In this document: positions 11,200 to 22,900 of the stretch, piece by piece
Numbering within the stretch: the stretch's first letter is position 1
Layout: each line of letters opens with the position of its first letter
Assembly (NCBI GenBank): GCA_964034945.1
Contig: OZ035960.1
Span: 50,843,706 to 50,907,705 of the forward strand
DNA: 64,000 bases
Origin: Chrysopilus asiliformis
Lineage: Eukaryota > Arthropoda > Insecta > Diptera > Rhagionidae
Reading direction: 5' to 3'
The notes under the pieces: model-generated
Database searches by the model: none
What the model was told of the DNA's origin: nothing
What the model saw: the letters and a program-made list of their open reading frames with translations, nothing else
Program-made: the position numbers and the translations under genes

Positions 11200-11650
11200 G
11201 TAGACCGACTCGAAAACGGGGGCAGATAGAAAACTTCCGACGAAATCCGTTTCAGGCAAAATTATAAGGATGTCTGTTCATCTGGCTGTCGGTTTGTCCA
11301 TTGTACGTATCTTAAATAACTCGAGAACGCATTGATCTAGCGACTTGATTTTTTTTGTAAATGAGTTTTACAAAAATCTTAGTTTTCTATCAACTTTTGG
11401 AAAGTAGTCGTCGCTATAACAGATTCCTCCCACACGTTTTTTTTTTTGAAAAAATAAAGTTTTTTTTTAATTTCTCGAAACCTATGCGGCTTTTCAAAGA
11501 AAAAATGAATACCACAAGATTTAAAGGATATAAAATTTTCCACATTTTTTTGCTTTAACGGCTTTTACGTATCTTTAACGGTTCTCAAAAGATATTGAAA
11601 AAAAATTCTTGCATATTTTTTCCGAAACTAAATATTCCTGACTAAAGTTT
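11200..11650 (+). repeat. Dispersed repeat family C, plus-strand copy
   Basis: The phrases GTATCTTAAATAACTCGAGAACG and GATCTAGCGACTTGAT near 11306-11350, followed by AATTTCTCGAAACC and a TTTAAAGGATATAAAATTTTCC stretch, recur in reverse at 31180-31680 and partly at 22130-22275. It begins with a short GTCY-like stretch (TGTCTGTTCATCTGGCTGTC). This places it among the (GTCY)n-type repeats. Class uncertain. Confidence 0.65.
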
Positions 11651-11751
11651 TGTGTTGACCATAAATGAATTTTGTTTATGAAAGTGTTGCATTATATTCT
11701 GTTGCAGTTTATACAATGCTGAGATATCACGTCCATTCAACTTTGCATCTC

Positions 11752-11897
11752 TATATATCTGTGGCAACAAGTCATAAGAGCCTAAGTCGATTTTCAGATC
11801 AAGATAAAAAGATCTGTATTTACTTTAATAGACAGAGCAATTTGTCTTAGCCTAAAAACAGACTTAGGCCCTTGTGACTTGTTGCCACAGATATATA
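11752..11897. mobile_element. 146-bp palindromic MITE
   Basis: TATATATCTGTGGCAACAAG at the left matches CTTGTTGCCACAGATATATA at the right, with arms of about 37 bp. It sits at the start of a (GTCTGTCTGTATGTCC) repeat, suggesting insertion into that repeat. The ends are TA-rich, so the exact TSD is ambiguous. Confidence 0.8.
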
Positions 11898-12370
11898 AAA
11901 GGCAACCTCTGTCTGTCTGTATGTCCGGACTTGGCTCGAAAGTCACTGGACCGATGGTGATGCGGTTTTTTCCTAAATGTTGTTTAGACCTCTGGTCAGG
12001 TTATAGGCTATGTATTATTTTGCTACAGTCCCCGGTTTTCCCCCACAATCATTTATACCCACAACAAACCTGTTTTTAAGTTATACAACAGAATATCGCC
12101 TGAACTACTGGACCGAATTAGCTGAAAATTTACACAGAGCTACTATATATTCCGAGATTATTGGTTAGCTTTGCGGTTGACAAATATTGTTCTCCCCGGT
12201 TTTCATTATTGGATAGGTAGTTCATCAGGGAAAATTTTTACCAACTAAATTTAAACCCACCCGGTTCCCGTAAACCCCCTCTCCTGCTATTTTGCTGAAC
12301 TACTGAATGGATTTCATGAGGTATTTGATGAAAGTTCCTTATCGGTATCACGACCTATGTTGTTGGTAGG
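11898..12370 (+). repeat. Degenerate transposon-tail repeat
   Basis: It contains TCTGTCTGTCTGTATGTCC, GGCTCGAAAGTCACTGGACCG and, further on, GAACTACTGGACCGAATTAG. These 'accurate to a relaxed target' phrases are typical of repetitive tails of insect transposons, and the polypyrimidine phrase shared with 9700-10200 appears near 12270-12300. No gene. Confidence 0.45.
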
Positions 12371-15155
12371 TTACAATACCTTACAAATGCTGCATTCCAT
12401 TTGAAACTGCAAATGCGAGAGAAACAAAAATTGTTCTACGAAATCTGAATTCAGGGAATTTCTATCGACGAATGTTTTATTGCTTCCAATATAACATTTT
12501 ATAAATTTTTCAAAAACCAAAAATCCTGCAAAAATATCCTTTAGAGTCGCTTCTGTGCAAAAACTTCTGTGCAATCTGATTTTGTGTAAAGAACTCAGTC
12601 ATAAAATATTCATAAGATATAAAAAGTAATTATTTACATAAAAACGAAGGACTTCTTCCCGAAAAAGACGATCCTAAGTAAAGAAAAATTGTTACCTTGA
12701 CCAACATTTGAGGTGCACAGTAGTATTTAGATAGTAAATAAACACTTCAAGTGCATTCCAAGTTTCAGTTCACCGATTTTTACACATTGCTGTGGCGTCG
12801 TCGCCAGGTCATCACAAATTCGAAACGTTGGCCAGGTGTCAATATTTAATTATCAGAATCAACACAATTGCCGCTGATAAATAAATATGGAGATAGTTTC
12901 ATTGTTAACACGTGTTTATTTGGTCGTAACCTTCAGTAGTTTGTTTAACGCCAACCCAACATATATAAAAAAGGACACCAGTCAAACTATCACCATTCTT
13001 ACTGAAGTGTGAAGTTCTGTAAAATTCGATGAATGTGATATGAGAGGGTGTTCTAAAGGCGACTTGTTATATTTTTAAGTTGGAAATCTATCAAGTATTT
13101 GTACAGTGGAAAGGAAATGCTTTAGGCTTTTCACACCGATCCAACGTGTTTTAAAATTTTAAATATTTTAGATGGAATTTAAGTGATATCTTCAAGAACT
13201 TTCTCGGTTTTCTTTTATTTTGGTAGCCAGATTCTTGAATGAATTTTAATGGACTGCCTTAAGTGCTGTTTAATCTTTTGTGTGTAAATCTCTTTCCATA
13301 ACTTTTATTTGATTTCCTGTTAGAATTTTGTGAAAATCTGCAATTTGAGTTGTTGAAAACCTTTTCTTTTGGTCAGGATTAAATTGTGCCTAGTAGTTAA
13401 GAAAACATTATTAAGAAAACATGTCTGCGAAATTCTGGTAAAATTCTTAGAAATTTCGCATTTTTTTTTGCTCTGATTTCGAAATCTTTTATTCTAGAGA
13501 AATATATCTAGATAAATATACCGTCCCCCCATTAACTGCGTTAGATGGATATTAAATAAAATTATGAATTTGTTTGAAAAGATTCAGATCATGGCTACCA
13601 AATTAGCAGTTGAACTTCCCAATCTGTGTGAGATTAAGAACTGCTAAAAAATAAAAAAATAGAATATAAAGAAAAAAAAACAAGAAAATAAATTTCAGGA
13701 GAATTTAAAATCTTACCTTTTTCCCTTGAAACCGAAAAAAGTATATGAAAATTATTCCGCGAAATTGTAAAAAGTGGCAATAATCCGACAAACGGTGGTT
13801 TGTGGTTGATCGTGGAGATGCATATCGAAAAAGATGTTATACGAATACATGTTGGAAGTAAATGGCACCTCCTTCGGCTTACTTTGCGCATTAGGATTTC
13901 ACGTATGAGTAGCAAACGTTGATCTGATGAGTCTCAGATAACGAATTTTTCTTTCTTTTGGTCCATGGTATAGCAGTACGGCCTAATACCGAAAAAAAAT
14001 CTTCGTTTTTATCTGGTAAAGTAGAGAAAATCGTCAATTCCGGCTAAATCCTTGGCTCTCCTACACGAAAGGGAATAATCATAATCACTACGTACGAAGT
14101 ATATGCAAAAGACCAGATGATATCCTTTTGATTCTTCCTTTCTTCTCGAATAAGCCCTCAATACGGCCGTATGAAAAGGCAGATTAGGCTTTTCTTCTGT
14201 TATTCATTTAGAGATGAACCAAAAGCAAGTAAAGCATTTCTCTCTGTTCTGTCGAGCCGCCGCCATCACCACATCGTGACCTGGTTGGTATTAGACGCTT
14301 TTTCATCCTTCATACTCGATCCGTCCCAACCTCCATGGACCAAAAAAAAAGTGGCGAGAATTACTAAAAAGGACCTGCAAATATGAATTGAGTTCATTCG
14401 TTACGAAAATGCCAAGTAATAGGATTCAACAGGATTCGCCACCAACCATCGTCATCATCGTGATCACATATGTATAACGAAAGCCAAAACAAGAAAAAAA
14501 AATCCTACTCAAATAAAAATAAAAGATAAAAAATAAATAAACCGAGCAAAAAGAAAATCTTGTCAGCGAAAAAAAAAAGATGAAAATTTTCACGGAAAAT
14601 AGAAAATAGAGAGATCTTTGACTGAGCCTGCTTCTGTTCTTTTCCATAGCGAAATAAATTGGCAGGTAGAGATGCAAAGTGAAGTTGAAAAGGATACCGG
14701 CGACCGTATCCTGGGATCATAATCCTGTCCCGCATCACCAGGACTAAAGAATTTGAAATGTTTTACTTTTAATGGTTGAATATTGTGTATCTGTATGGAA
14801 AACGGTGCGAACCTAATTAAAAACTTAATTAGGCAAATCCATTAATTATCCTAATCCTCAATGCTAAAATAATTAATCATTTTTGTAACGTAAGGTGGAG
14901 ATATCACGTGTTCAGGTAAACCAAATTCTACACTTATTCACGTAAATATGCCAAAAAAAGAGAAGTACAAGAAAAAAAATCCTGAATTAAGTTCTCCCGC
15001 TGGGTTCAGTAATAAAGTGGTGGTCACGGTTTAATATGTAATTTTAAAGCCACCGTCCAAGTATCGTTTGTATTTGGATTCATCGCGTAATCTTGTGGCG
15101 AGTTCGAATCACAAATTCAGAACATGTTATACTGGAAGTCGAAGAGTGTTGCCTA
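12371..15155. other. Unassigned, largely unique DNA
   Basis: No coding region is supported. Frames at 13634-13915 (minus), 14171-14386 and 14426-14738 (minus) are low-complexity and unrecognised. A small hairpin CCTAATTAAAAACTTAATTAGG lies at about 14814-14835. A possible core promoter is listed separately at 12961. Confidence 0.5.
12961..12995 (+). promoter_or_regulatory. Possible TATA-type core promoter
   Basis: CATATATAAAAAAGG at about 12960-12973 is followed 25-32 bases later by TCACCATTCTTACTG, an initiator-like context. The spacing is right for an RNA polymerase II TATA/Inr promoter. I see no convincing downstream first exon (the nearest ATG gives MNVI then a stop), so this is weak. 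AT-rich DNA produces such matches by chance. Confidence 0.25.
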
Positions 15156-15636
15156 AAGGAGCCGCTCCATTACCATGACTTTTTACCATGACAAAAAAAA
15201 ATGAGACACATTTATGTGAAGATGCCTTGGCGAGAAAGGGAGATAAGAATCAACTGCAAAAATTTGTCGGCAAATGCAAAAATAATTTCCCCTCTTTTGT
15301 TATGGCGATTTTATGGCGATTTCTACTACAACCACACATTGTCCCTGTAAGTAAATAGCAAGCACGGGCACATACGAAAGGTTATTATAGCGTGATGTCA
15401 TTTTAAAAGCTTTTTCTCCTTCGCATGCATAGTCAAAAGCTTTGTTACCATGCCAATTTGAACATTATATTCATAGCATAAGGTTTGCTATGATTGCTAT
15501 AAAGTTGTTAAACTGGAAGGGAAAACGTTTACCTTGTATTCAGTCATTCCTTTTTAGATCTACATAAGTCTATCTTGCTCTAGTTTCCTGCATTTTTTTG
15601 TCATGGGAAAAAGTCATGGCAATGGAGCGGCTCCTT
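15156..15636. mobile_element. 481-bp TIR element GGAGCCGCTCCATT
   Basis: AAGGAGCCGCTCCATTACCA at the left mirrors TGGAGCGGCTCCTT at the right; the arms run about 45 bp (TTTTTACCATGACAAAAAAA against TTTTTTTGTCATGGGAAAAA). The interior is non-coding. The TSD is ambiguous because TA/AT bases extend the palindrome on both sides. Confidence 0.8.
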
Positions 15637-15639
15637 ATA

Positions 15640-15830
15640 GGTGCCGGTCCACATGAGAGTAAATACGCGAGTAACTCTCAAAAACTCTAGAGAGTTACTC
15701 GCAGGAGGTTGTCCATTTGAGAGTTAATTTCTGGGATTTTCCTATCGCGAGCTCTCGGCGAGTTTCTAGCCGAAAGCACTCTCGGGAGAACTCTCCAGAC
15801 CCTGTCCATTTGAGAGTGATCAGACATTTA
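15640..15830. repeat. Clustered GTCCAYWTGAGAGT repeats and hairpin
   Basis: GTCCACATGAGAGT, GTCCATTTGAGAGT and GTCCATTTGAGAGT occur at about 15647, 15710 and 15807. Between them, GCGAGTAACTCTC at 15667 pairs with GAGAGTTACTCGC ending at 15702, giving a strong hairpin. The remainder is rich in CTCTCGGGAG-type dyads. The stretch abuts the right end of the TIR element ending 15636. Possibly another MITE of GAGAG type; no coding. Confidence 0.6.
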
Positions 15831-16336
15831 GAGTATAGTGTGGAAATCAGCGGAAGGGCAACGACGTTTTCAACGCCCATTAAAAAAAATCGCAAAATAA
15901 TCGAACTAAGGAGTGCTGATCGGAAGGGTGCAGAGGGGGAGGGAGTGGCGGATTCCCACAAATAAGTGGATTTGTATGAAAACATAAATAAGTGAATGAA
16001 AACATTAAAAAAACTAAAATTTCTTGAAAAGAGTTTTTCTTATAAATATATCAATCTCATTTATTGCGTTCACATTTTACGAGAGACTGCCCGATGCAAA
16101 ATTTCAAGTCTTTAGCTCAATCCCTGCCATAGTTCTTTTAAATGTATTGTAGATGCAAAGCTTTTCAAAAATGCGCCGCAGGCAAAAATGTTGAGTGTGG
16201 AATTGAATTACTCTCGGCATGGTTCTGCAGACTGGCGCGAGTCAAAAATTTTATATAGGACTTCAGAAAGAGAATACAAAAAAATGTTTTTACTTGTTGA
16301 AACTTATTCGAAGTTGAGCAAAAAATGGTGATATAT
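15831..16336. other. Repeat fragments before the mariner
   Basis: TGCAAAATTTCAAGTCTTTAGCTCAATCC at about 16095-16125 is a fragment of the (GTCY)n repeat families. ATGCGCCGCAGGC at 16171-16183 is a minus-strand copy of the TCGCCTGCGGCGC motif. No gene is seen. Confidence 0.5.
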
Positions 16337-17202
16337 TGGGAGCACAAATGGAAACCGCCGTTTTCCAATAGATGGCGCTAGCACTAAAACGCTGATCAAA
16401 AATGTCTGATCAGAAACGTCAAATGATATGCTAGGCATCTGGCAACAACTCCTTGTCATTAAATTTCTGAATTTTTATCGGCGTCATGTATTTTTTTGTG
16501 AGTAAATGTCGAAATTTAAGCCAAATAAGCGTGACTTGCAAGAATTTTTCCTTTTTGCCTTCAATTCGAAAAAATCTGGCGCTGAGGGGCGTCGAATGAT
16601 TGTAGAAACTTATGTTGAGGCTTCTATTAGTGAAAGAAAGTGTCGCGGATGGTTTCAACGCTACAAAAGTGGTGATTTTGACGTGGAAAATAAGGAGCGT
16701 CCCGAACCTGTGGAAAGTTATGAGCTATTGCAACCGGGTGAAACCATCACAGGAGCGCGCTACCGAACACAACTAATGCGTTTGAACCGAGCATTGAAGG
16801 GAAAACGGCCACAATTCGAGCAAAGACATGACAAAGCGATTTTGCAGCACGAGAACCTTCGGCCACATGTTGCTAATGTCGTTAACACCTACCTGGAAAC
16901 ACTGAATTGGGACGTCCTACAACACTCGCCGTATTCTCCAGACATCGCCCCTTTCCGACTACCATCTGTTCCGATGGATGACGCATGGCCTGGCTGAGCA
17001 GCACTTCCGTTCTTACGGAGAGATCAAAAATTGGGTCGACTTGTGGATCGTCTCAAGAGACAAACAGTATCTTGCTGCCAGAAAGATGGGAAAAACTTGT
17101 GGCTAGTGAAGATCAATATTTTGAACAATAATAATGTAAGCATTTTTCCGCAAAAAAGCCTCAAATTTTGAAAAAACGGCTGTTTTCCATTTGTACTTCC
17201 AA
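16337..17202 (+). mobile_element. mariner element, internally deleted, both TIRs present
   Basis: The ends TTGGGAGCACAAATGGAAAC (left) and, read from the other strand, TTGGAAGTACAAATGGAAAA (right) are matched inverted repeats, and TA flanks each side (16335-16336 and 17203-17204), the target of Tc1/mariner insertion. At 866 bp it is well short of the ~1.3 kb typical of mariner, matching the internal deletion in its transposase. It is a non-autonomous relic that could once have been moved in trans. Confidence 0.92.
16506..17131 (+). pseudogene. mariner transposase, internally deleted and frameshifted
   Basis: Mariner transposase cuts and pastes its element at TA sites using a DD34D catalytic triad. 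The N-terminus starts at the ATG at 16506 and keeps the second helix-turn-helix signature (CRGWFQRYKSGDFDVENKERP region, residues ~45-65). It then jumps to the middle of the catalytic domain (LLQPGETITGARYRTQL). The segment with the first catalytic Asp is missing. The second, normally in HDNARPH, reads HENLRPH, so the Asp is replaced by Glu. After YSPDIAP (about 16948) the frame shifts, then resumes as SDYHLF with the third Asp and runs on to ...DQYFEQ and a stop at 17129-17131. It is clearly non-functional; a full protein is about 345 residues. Confidence 0.93.
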
Positions 17203-17204
17203 TA

Positions 17205-17404
17205 TTAAATTTTAAAAATAATCTTACATTTTTCAATTTGATTAATGACGTAGAATTTTGCCAGTTTTATTTGAATTCTTAATTAAAAACTGATTTATTT
17301 GTTCTTAGACACCATAAAGTGAATTGATCGTAGTAATAATGTTCAAACCCTCAATACCTCTTTGAGGGTGTCTTTAGATTTTTCCCTTTCTGCAGTGTAG
17401 GTAT
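17205..17404. other. Short spacer
   Basis: AT-rich, no feature recognised between the mariner and the next repeat. Confidence 0.4.
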
Positions 17405-17545
17405 CTCTAGATCTACCCGAAAACCAATAAAAAACGAAAACCCTGCCCTACGATACAAATCGAACTCATAAAGCCCAAGAAAAGAGGCTCCTACCGATTG
17501 AGTTCCTGGCAGACAGCGTGGCTACTTCGAAATCATATAAAATTT
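17405..17545 (-). repeat. tRNA-derived SINE-like relic (minus strand)
   Basis: Read on the minus strand, AACTCAATCGGTAGGAGC (an A-box-like D-arm) is followed about 30 bases later by TATGAGTTCGATTTG (a B-box-like T-arm). Flanking TCTGCCA and GGGCAGG could pair as an acceptor-like stem. The arms are imperfect and there are extra bases before the 3' side, so it is not a functional tRNA. An RNA polymerase III promoter of this kind is typical of SINE heads. Confidence 0.5.
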
Positions 17546-18107
17546 GATATTTTCTTATAGTTTCTTTTTAACCACTAGCAGTAAAAATTTTATTGGCAGA
17601 TGGTTGTATCTGTCTTAGATGGTTGCCGGAGGTGTGTTTTGTTGGTTTTTAATTAATTTATGGTTAGCGGAGCCTTTGCTACGCCGTATCACGACTAATT
17701 TTCAATTTTTCTTGTGAGTTTTCAGCGCGAAATGCTCAATGTTTAATTATATTATTTGGTTCAGAAATCATTTTTCATATTAAATGATGATTCAGACAAG
17801 TCAGATCGGAACTATAACAGGTGGCCAATAGAAGTAAATGTCATTTTTGAGAAATTGGAAAAATTCTTGTATCCTTTGTGGAGAAAGAAAAAAAAAACTT
17901 GTGTTTAAATTGTTTTTAAAAATATCTGATCTGAACTGCACATGACTTCCCTATACAAAATCTACGTCCTTGCGCTATTTGGAATAATCCGACAAGTGAA
18001 ATATTAGTTTATATAAAATCACCAATTTTTTTACGAATAGCTTGAAATATCTCGAATTAGTGTATTTTGCCTGTACAGTGTACACATCTTTAAAACATTT
18101 TTGAATT
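17546..18107. other. Unassigned spacer
   Basis: No gene. The last 50 bases (from AGTGTATTTTGCCTGTAC at about 18058) are repeated just beyond the next element, at about 18603-18632. Confidence 0.5.
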
Positions 18108-18605
18108 AGTCAGGGTATTCACAGTCCTCTTTTAAATTGCGAGTAATTTTACCGCTCGGTAATTCAGTCAAATTTAACAGATTTTTACCGAGACGGTAAT
18201 TTGGTTCATGTAAAAATAAATTACCGGATTCGGTAATTGTAGACATGCCCTGAGTCGTGTTTTCCGGCCCGGTTATTCGGTATCAAGAATCAACCGCGAG
18301 TGGCGCTAGTAATGTTTTTAGTTGTCAAATTTTCTCGCTGGTTATCTCATCGGACTGCAAATTTTTTCAATTTTGATAGCCGTTGCCACAATAGAAATTC
18401 AAAAGAATACATCAAACATGAATTTAAAGGTATGTGACATATTTTACAATCAAATTCGCAGTTCATGATTTGGTCACGTATCAAATTAAAGCGCTGTTCT
18501 CAAATCTGTGCTGTGGGATGTTCACAGCAGAATATTTTCAGTCTTTTAATATTACCGAAAACACCGAATACCCAAAATTAAAAGAGGACTGTGAATACCC
18601 TGAGT
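18108..18605 (+). mobile_element. Non-autonomous TIR element CAGGGTATTCAC, copy 2 (3-bp TSD AGT)
   Basis: The 492-bp element (18111-18602) is nearly identical to 5660-6159, with the same ends, and is flanked by AGT on both sides. The main length differences are a loss of a few bases near 18340. High similarity between copies suggests relatively recent activity, driven in trans since no transposase is encoded. Confidence 0.88.
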
Positions 18606-18936
18606 GTATTTTGCCTGTACACGTCTTTAAAACGTCCGTAGGGATTTTTTGATTCCAGAATCGAATTCAGCGACCCCGAAGACCCTAGATAAGATTTTTA
18701 TTTCGGAAAATTTGAGGAAAAAGATTATTACGTTATCCTTACAGGACCTTCCGTAGTCAATATTGTATTGTCACCAGAGTTACGTAGGTTTGCAAAATTT
18801 CAAGTCAATCGGATGAGTATTCAATTGGAAGTAGGTCAAAATTAGATTCCAAAATTTAACCATAACAAACTTACAAACAAGCAAGCTAAATAAAAGTTTT
18901 TAATAAATAAAATCAAAGAAAATTTATTTTTAAACA
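18606..18936 (+). repeat. Dispersed repeat family D, copy 1
   Basis: The order CAGCGACCCCGAAGACCC, AGATTTTTATTTCGG, GTTATCCTTACAGGACCTTCC, CAAAATTTCAAGTCAATCGG, GGAAGTAGGTCAAAATT and AAGCAAGCTAAATAAAAG is repeated at 19230-19620 and in reverse at 37625-38010. It belongs to the same broad class of repeats with a CAAAATTTCARGTC phrase before a GACA array, though the array here has decayed. Confidence 0.7.
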
Positions 18937-19110
18937 AGCTTTTATTTTAAAAAATGCACTAAAAAGGAAAAAAATAATGTTTTGAGCACTGTATATCAGA
19001 AATAAAAGCGAAATAAATATTTTTTTTCATGCTTTTTCATCTCGCTTTTATTTCTGATACACAGTGCTCAAAAAATTAATCATTTTAGTGCATTCTTTTA
19101 AATAAAAGCT
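18937..19110. repeat. 174-bp hairpin inserted in family D tail
   Basis: AAGCTTTTATTTTAAAAAATGCACT...GAGCACTGTATATCAGAAATAAAAGCG pairs with CGCTTTTATTTCTGATACACAGTGCTC...AGTGCATTCTTTTAAATAAAAGCT. Arms are about 78 bp around a short loop. A related, decayed hairpin follows the family A copy at about 39045-39190. It may be an intrinsic palindromic terminus or a separate MITE. Confidence 0.75.
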
Positions 19111-19229
19111 TTTTTAAAAAAACATTTTTTTTGATGTTTTTTAAATTTTATCCTTTGTAGTGATTTGTACTTGATTAGTGTGACTAAAAATCCTGTGTAA
19201 TATATTTATAATTTTCAGACTTCGATTAT

Positions 19230-19620
19230 ATATTGTTGCCTTTGAGATATCCTTACAGATTTCTTAATGTCAGAATCCGATACAGCGATCCCAAAAACCC
19301 CCAGATGAGATTTTTTCCAGAAAATCTGAGGAAAAGGATAATCACGGTATCCTTACTGGACCTTCCCTTATCCTTACAAAGACGAAATAGAGGAAATATT
19401 GTATTGTCATCGAACCTACGTATGTGTGCAAAATTTCAGGTCAATCGGAGGATTGGAAGTGGGTCAAAATTGGATTGCAAGATTTGAATCTGACAGACAG
19501 ACAGACAGACCACGAAAGCAAGCTAATTAAAAGCTTTACAAAAGCCCAATCTTATCTCGAAAATTTTCTATTTGAAGTGTTTGTATTTAGACAAAAAGAC
19601 CTGGTACAAAGTGCTCAATA
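19230..19620 (+). repeat. Dispersed repeat family D, copy 2, with (GACA)n
   Basis: It matches family D copy 1 in order, and retains the array GACAGACAGACAGAC at 19491-19508. It ends in ATTAAAAGCTTTACAAAAG and a segment (GACCTGGTACAAAGTGCTCAA) that resembles one arm of the hairpin at 18937-19110. Confidence 0.7.
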
Positions 19621-22129
19621 GCTTAAAAAATGGTCTGACTTTTTTTTTGAAATAGCTAAAATTTTATAATTTTTAAATATCGATCCTTGTTCGTAGATGC
19701 ATAAAAAAAACTTTCATAAACATTGCAAAAAAAGTGACAATCCATACAAAATAACGACAACTTCACTAATTGCACAACTGAAATTCGTTCGAGGGGCAAC
19801 ATAAATCAATGATCAAGATGATTTGATGGGATTTTCAAGAATCTGTTGAACTACGAATTCGTAACGCTTCTCGACTGCGACCGATCCCTTTTGAGTGTCT
19901 GCCTATAATCAGGGAAATACTGGGAAGCAAACCTCATGGTAACCCAGGAACCCAATTTAATTGAGATTTGATTAGGTTTAGTAAATCTTTACGATTGCTG
20001 TTTTCTTTGGATGAAATTAAAACTGTAACGAATTTAGTAGACATGATAAATGAATGTCGAATCCAAGATCTGTGAATTCGTTGCCTTTGGATAGGGAATC
20101 GACCAGAACGGAAGGGTTTCTCGTATATGGATGGTGGTTACCTTCCTTACCGTATAACAAACTCACATATAAGATGTGAATTCGCCGGTGTACTTTTAGC
20201 TAAGGTAAATTATAGGTGGTCGGAAAAACCGCAGCTTCCGAAACCTTAAATAGCCGCCAAATCCTTCTCCGTTGTCGTCACTCATGTTGCACACTCTCGA
20301 CTGTTGACCGACATTTGGGAAATGAACCGCGTGTGATGTCAATGTCACTGTCACACTCCCATCACTTTGCATTGTCGGATTTTCTCGGTTTTCAGTTTTC
20401 CAATGCCTTCAGGCTGATTCTTCCCAGTCGTATCAAATTACCCAGAGAAAAACTGTATACCAAGATTTTCTGACTTTGTTACGTCGTCATTCGTCAGACG
20501 ATAAAACGTCAAAGGGAATTTGTCTGGCAGTTTGTTTGAAAAAAAAATATCTCTACGTCAATTTAGCCCCAGGGATCTTCGACTAAAAATGTTACAAAAT
20601 TGCTTTATCAATGTTGGTTCGTGTATCGTTTTGTTAATAAAAATATTTTAATACGCTATTTGTTTATTTTTCGGTTTTAAATAATATGGGAATTCGCCAC
20701 AGGCAAAAATTAAATCAATTTTTGTATCACACATAAATTTTCTTTCTATCCATTGTTAGAGAAGAATATATTTTCGATTAAAAACTTGTTAAAATTTTGA
20801 ATTAGTTTGAAATTTCTATGCCGCGCATCGGCATTAATGTTCAATTTGTTTGGTATTCTATTAGGGTTATTTATTATAGTTCATCTGGTATTGGAGACCA
20901 TCTTCAGATAGACACTTGGAGACAAGCAGATTGATAACAAATTGATCCAAACTGGCTCATCTTTTGTATAATTTTTTTTTCTCGAAAAGTATCAGCTATA
21001 GTGGATCATTGACGGTTCCGGTACATTAGAACCTAAAAATTTTGAAAACAATCCGTCAAGTGTCCATTGCATGATTATGTTTTTACTAGCCGAATGCATT
21101 GTTGCACAGCGCGTAAATAGATTGTTCTTGGCTACGCGGTGTTTTTCTCCAAACAAATCGTAAAACCCACCTTCACAAGGTCCGTGGTGAGCTCCAGGTG
21201 TGAATAATTGAAGTAGAATTAACCCCAAGCTGAGGCGTAAAGACTAACCAGCAGTTATGCTGCTTCGGGTACCATAAAAAGCATAAACATCAAAAACAGC
21301 ATAGACGAAGATTAGAACAGCCTGAGGAAAGTTCTTCGTGCCTAGCCTATTTCGCCGAATTCGAGATGATTTTCGATTTAATCAAGTCGATGACAGTGGC
21401 TCTTAATTTTTTCTTCGGTGGCTCGTTTTTTTTTAAATAAAAACTCCGAAATTGTAAAACTCAATTTACAAGAGTTGAAAAGTAAGCTGTTAGGGTAAAC
21501 GGCTGATTAAAAGTTTTTTTTTTCTTTGCGGGTTCTTGAAGTTTTTATGTTTTAATTATCTTTGGGAACACGCTTTAATTAGAATCTCAATTTGAAATTG
21601 GGAGGCACTGGTTTTTATGAGTTTTTTAAGTTTTGTTTCTCCACAGTGAGTGAGGTGGTCAGAATCGTTGCTGAAACGTGAAAAAATTAAAGTTTCGAAA
21701 CAGCCATAGGTACACTGAAAGAAATCCTCCCTACCATTGACTATTAAACTAAAGCTCTACAAATTGTGGCCTTTGGTTTTGAACATGTAGTTATAGTTCC
21801 GATAGTATTACCGAATTTAGACAAACGCTGTGTTCCTTACCGCACATTTTCCATACATTTTCAGAGTTAGCAGACCTAGGTATCATTCTGGGTGTCGCAA
21901 ACCTAAGGAAAATTGCCGATATTCGTCACTAGAGGCACGCGACATTCAGAACAATTTATAAAATTTTTACAATTTTCCTGCATCTGCCATCTGCCATTTA
22001 ATTATAAAATAAACTATAAAATTGAATGTTGTAAATGAGAAAAATATTAGTTTCGAAGTAAATTAGAAATTTTTCAATTAAAATAAAAATATCAGTTGTG
22101 ATAAACACAAAACTTTCCCCTGAAATATT
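19621..22129. other. Unassigned DNA
   Basis: No supported gene. From about 19835 to 20090 a frame reads somewhat protein-like (ESVELRIRNASRLRPIPF, then a stop and further open sequence) but I do not recognise it and it is interrupted. A weak TCGCCACAGGC fragment at about 20694 recalls the TCGCCTGCGGCGC motif. TACACTGAAAGAAATCC at 21711 looks like a transposon end, but I found no partner. Confidence 0.45.
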
Positions 22130-22779
22130 TTTGCAGTTTCGGAAAGAATATGTAAAAAAAATATATTTTCTAATATCTCGAAAACCTTTACAAATACGTA
22201 AAAACCGTGAAAGAAAAAAAATCAGGAAATTTTATATGCTTTGAATTTGGTTATATGCATTTTTTCATAAAAGCGCATGGTTTACGAAAAATATGATGAC
22301 AGACAAAATATTTATTTAAAAAAATCCATTGTGTGTGGGAAAGGAGTGGTCCGATTGAATTTTGATGTATGGAATGGTTATGTAAAATCATTTTTTAAAC
22401 AGATTTTAACTTTATTAATTTTTCAAAATGACACCGTTTTCGAAAAAATTGCAAAAAAGTATTTTGATTGTATTGTCCAATTTCACCCGTTCAAGAACTT
22501 AGCCTAGCCATTTACGCGAAACGCAACTATAAAAAGTTTCAATTCTCTAGCTGAATCCTTTCGGAAGTTATGGTGTTCACGGATGAACGAACGGGCAGAC
22601 AAATAGTCTTATGAAATCTTTGTAAGAACTGTCCCTGTAAAGTTACCCCTTGTGTGGGGAAGGGGGGAAGGAATGGTCCAATTTTGTCCATTCAAAAACT
22701 TAGCTTAGCCATTTACGAGAAATACAACTATACAAGTCTCTGACTCGGACGAACAGACAGATGGATAAACAGACAGACG

Positions 22780-22810
<31 letters not shown>

Positions 22811-22900
22811 ATGCGGAAATTAAAAGATTTGGTCATCCCTAACAACCTGGTGTTCATTTATGTGTCCGATGATTGGTTCGATGCCTTAGTAAATCTAATA
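22130..22900 (-). repeat. Families C and B repeats, minus strand, with (GACA)n
   Basis: 22130-22275 matches family C. From about 22330 it is family B: GTGGTCCGATTGAATTTTGATG, then the phrase TTCAAGAACTTAGCCTAGCC with CGCAACTATA...TCTCTAGCTGAATCC twice (about 22490-22560 and 22690-22745), then a GACAGACGGACGGACAGAC array at about 22760-22812 and the core GATGATTGGTTCGATGC. The internal duplication shows a partial tandem repeat. The core is truncated at 22900 by the next element. Confidence 0.7.

Noticed and set aside
21711..21730. CACTGAAAGAAA as the end of a CACTG-type element
   Set aside because: I could not find a matching inverted end within a reasonable distance.
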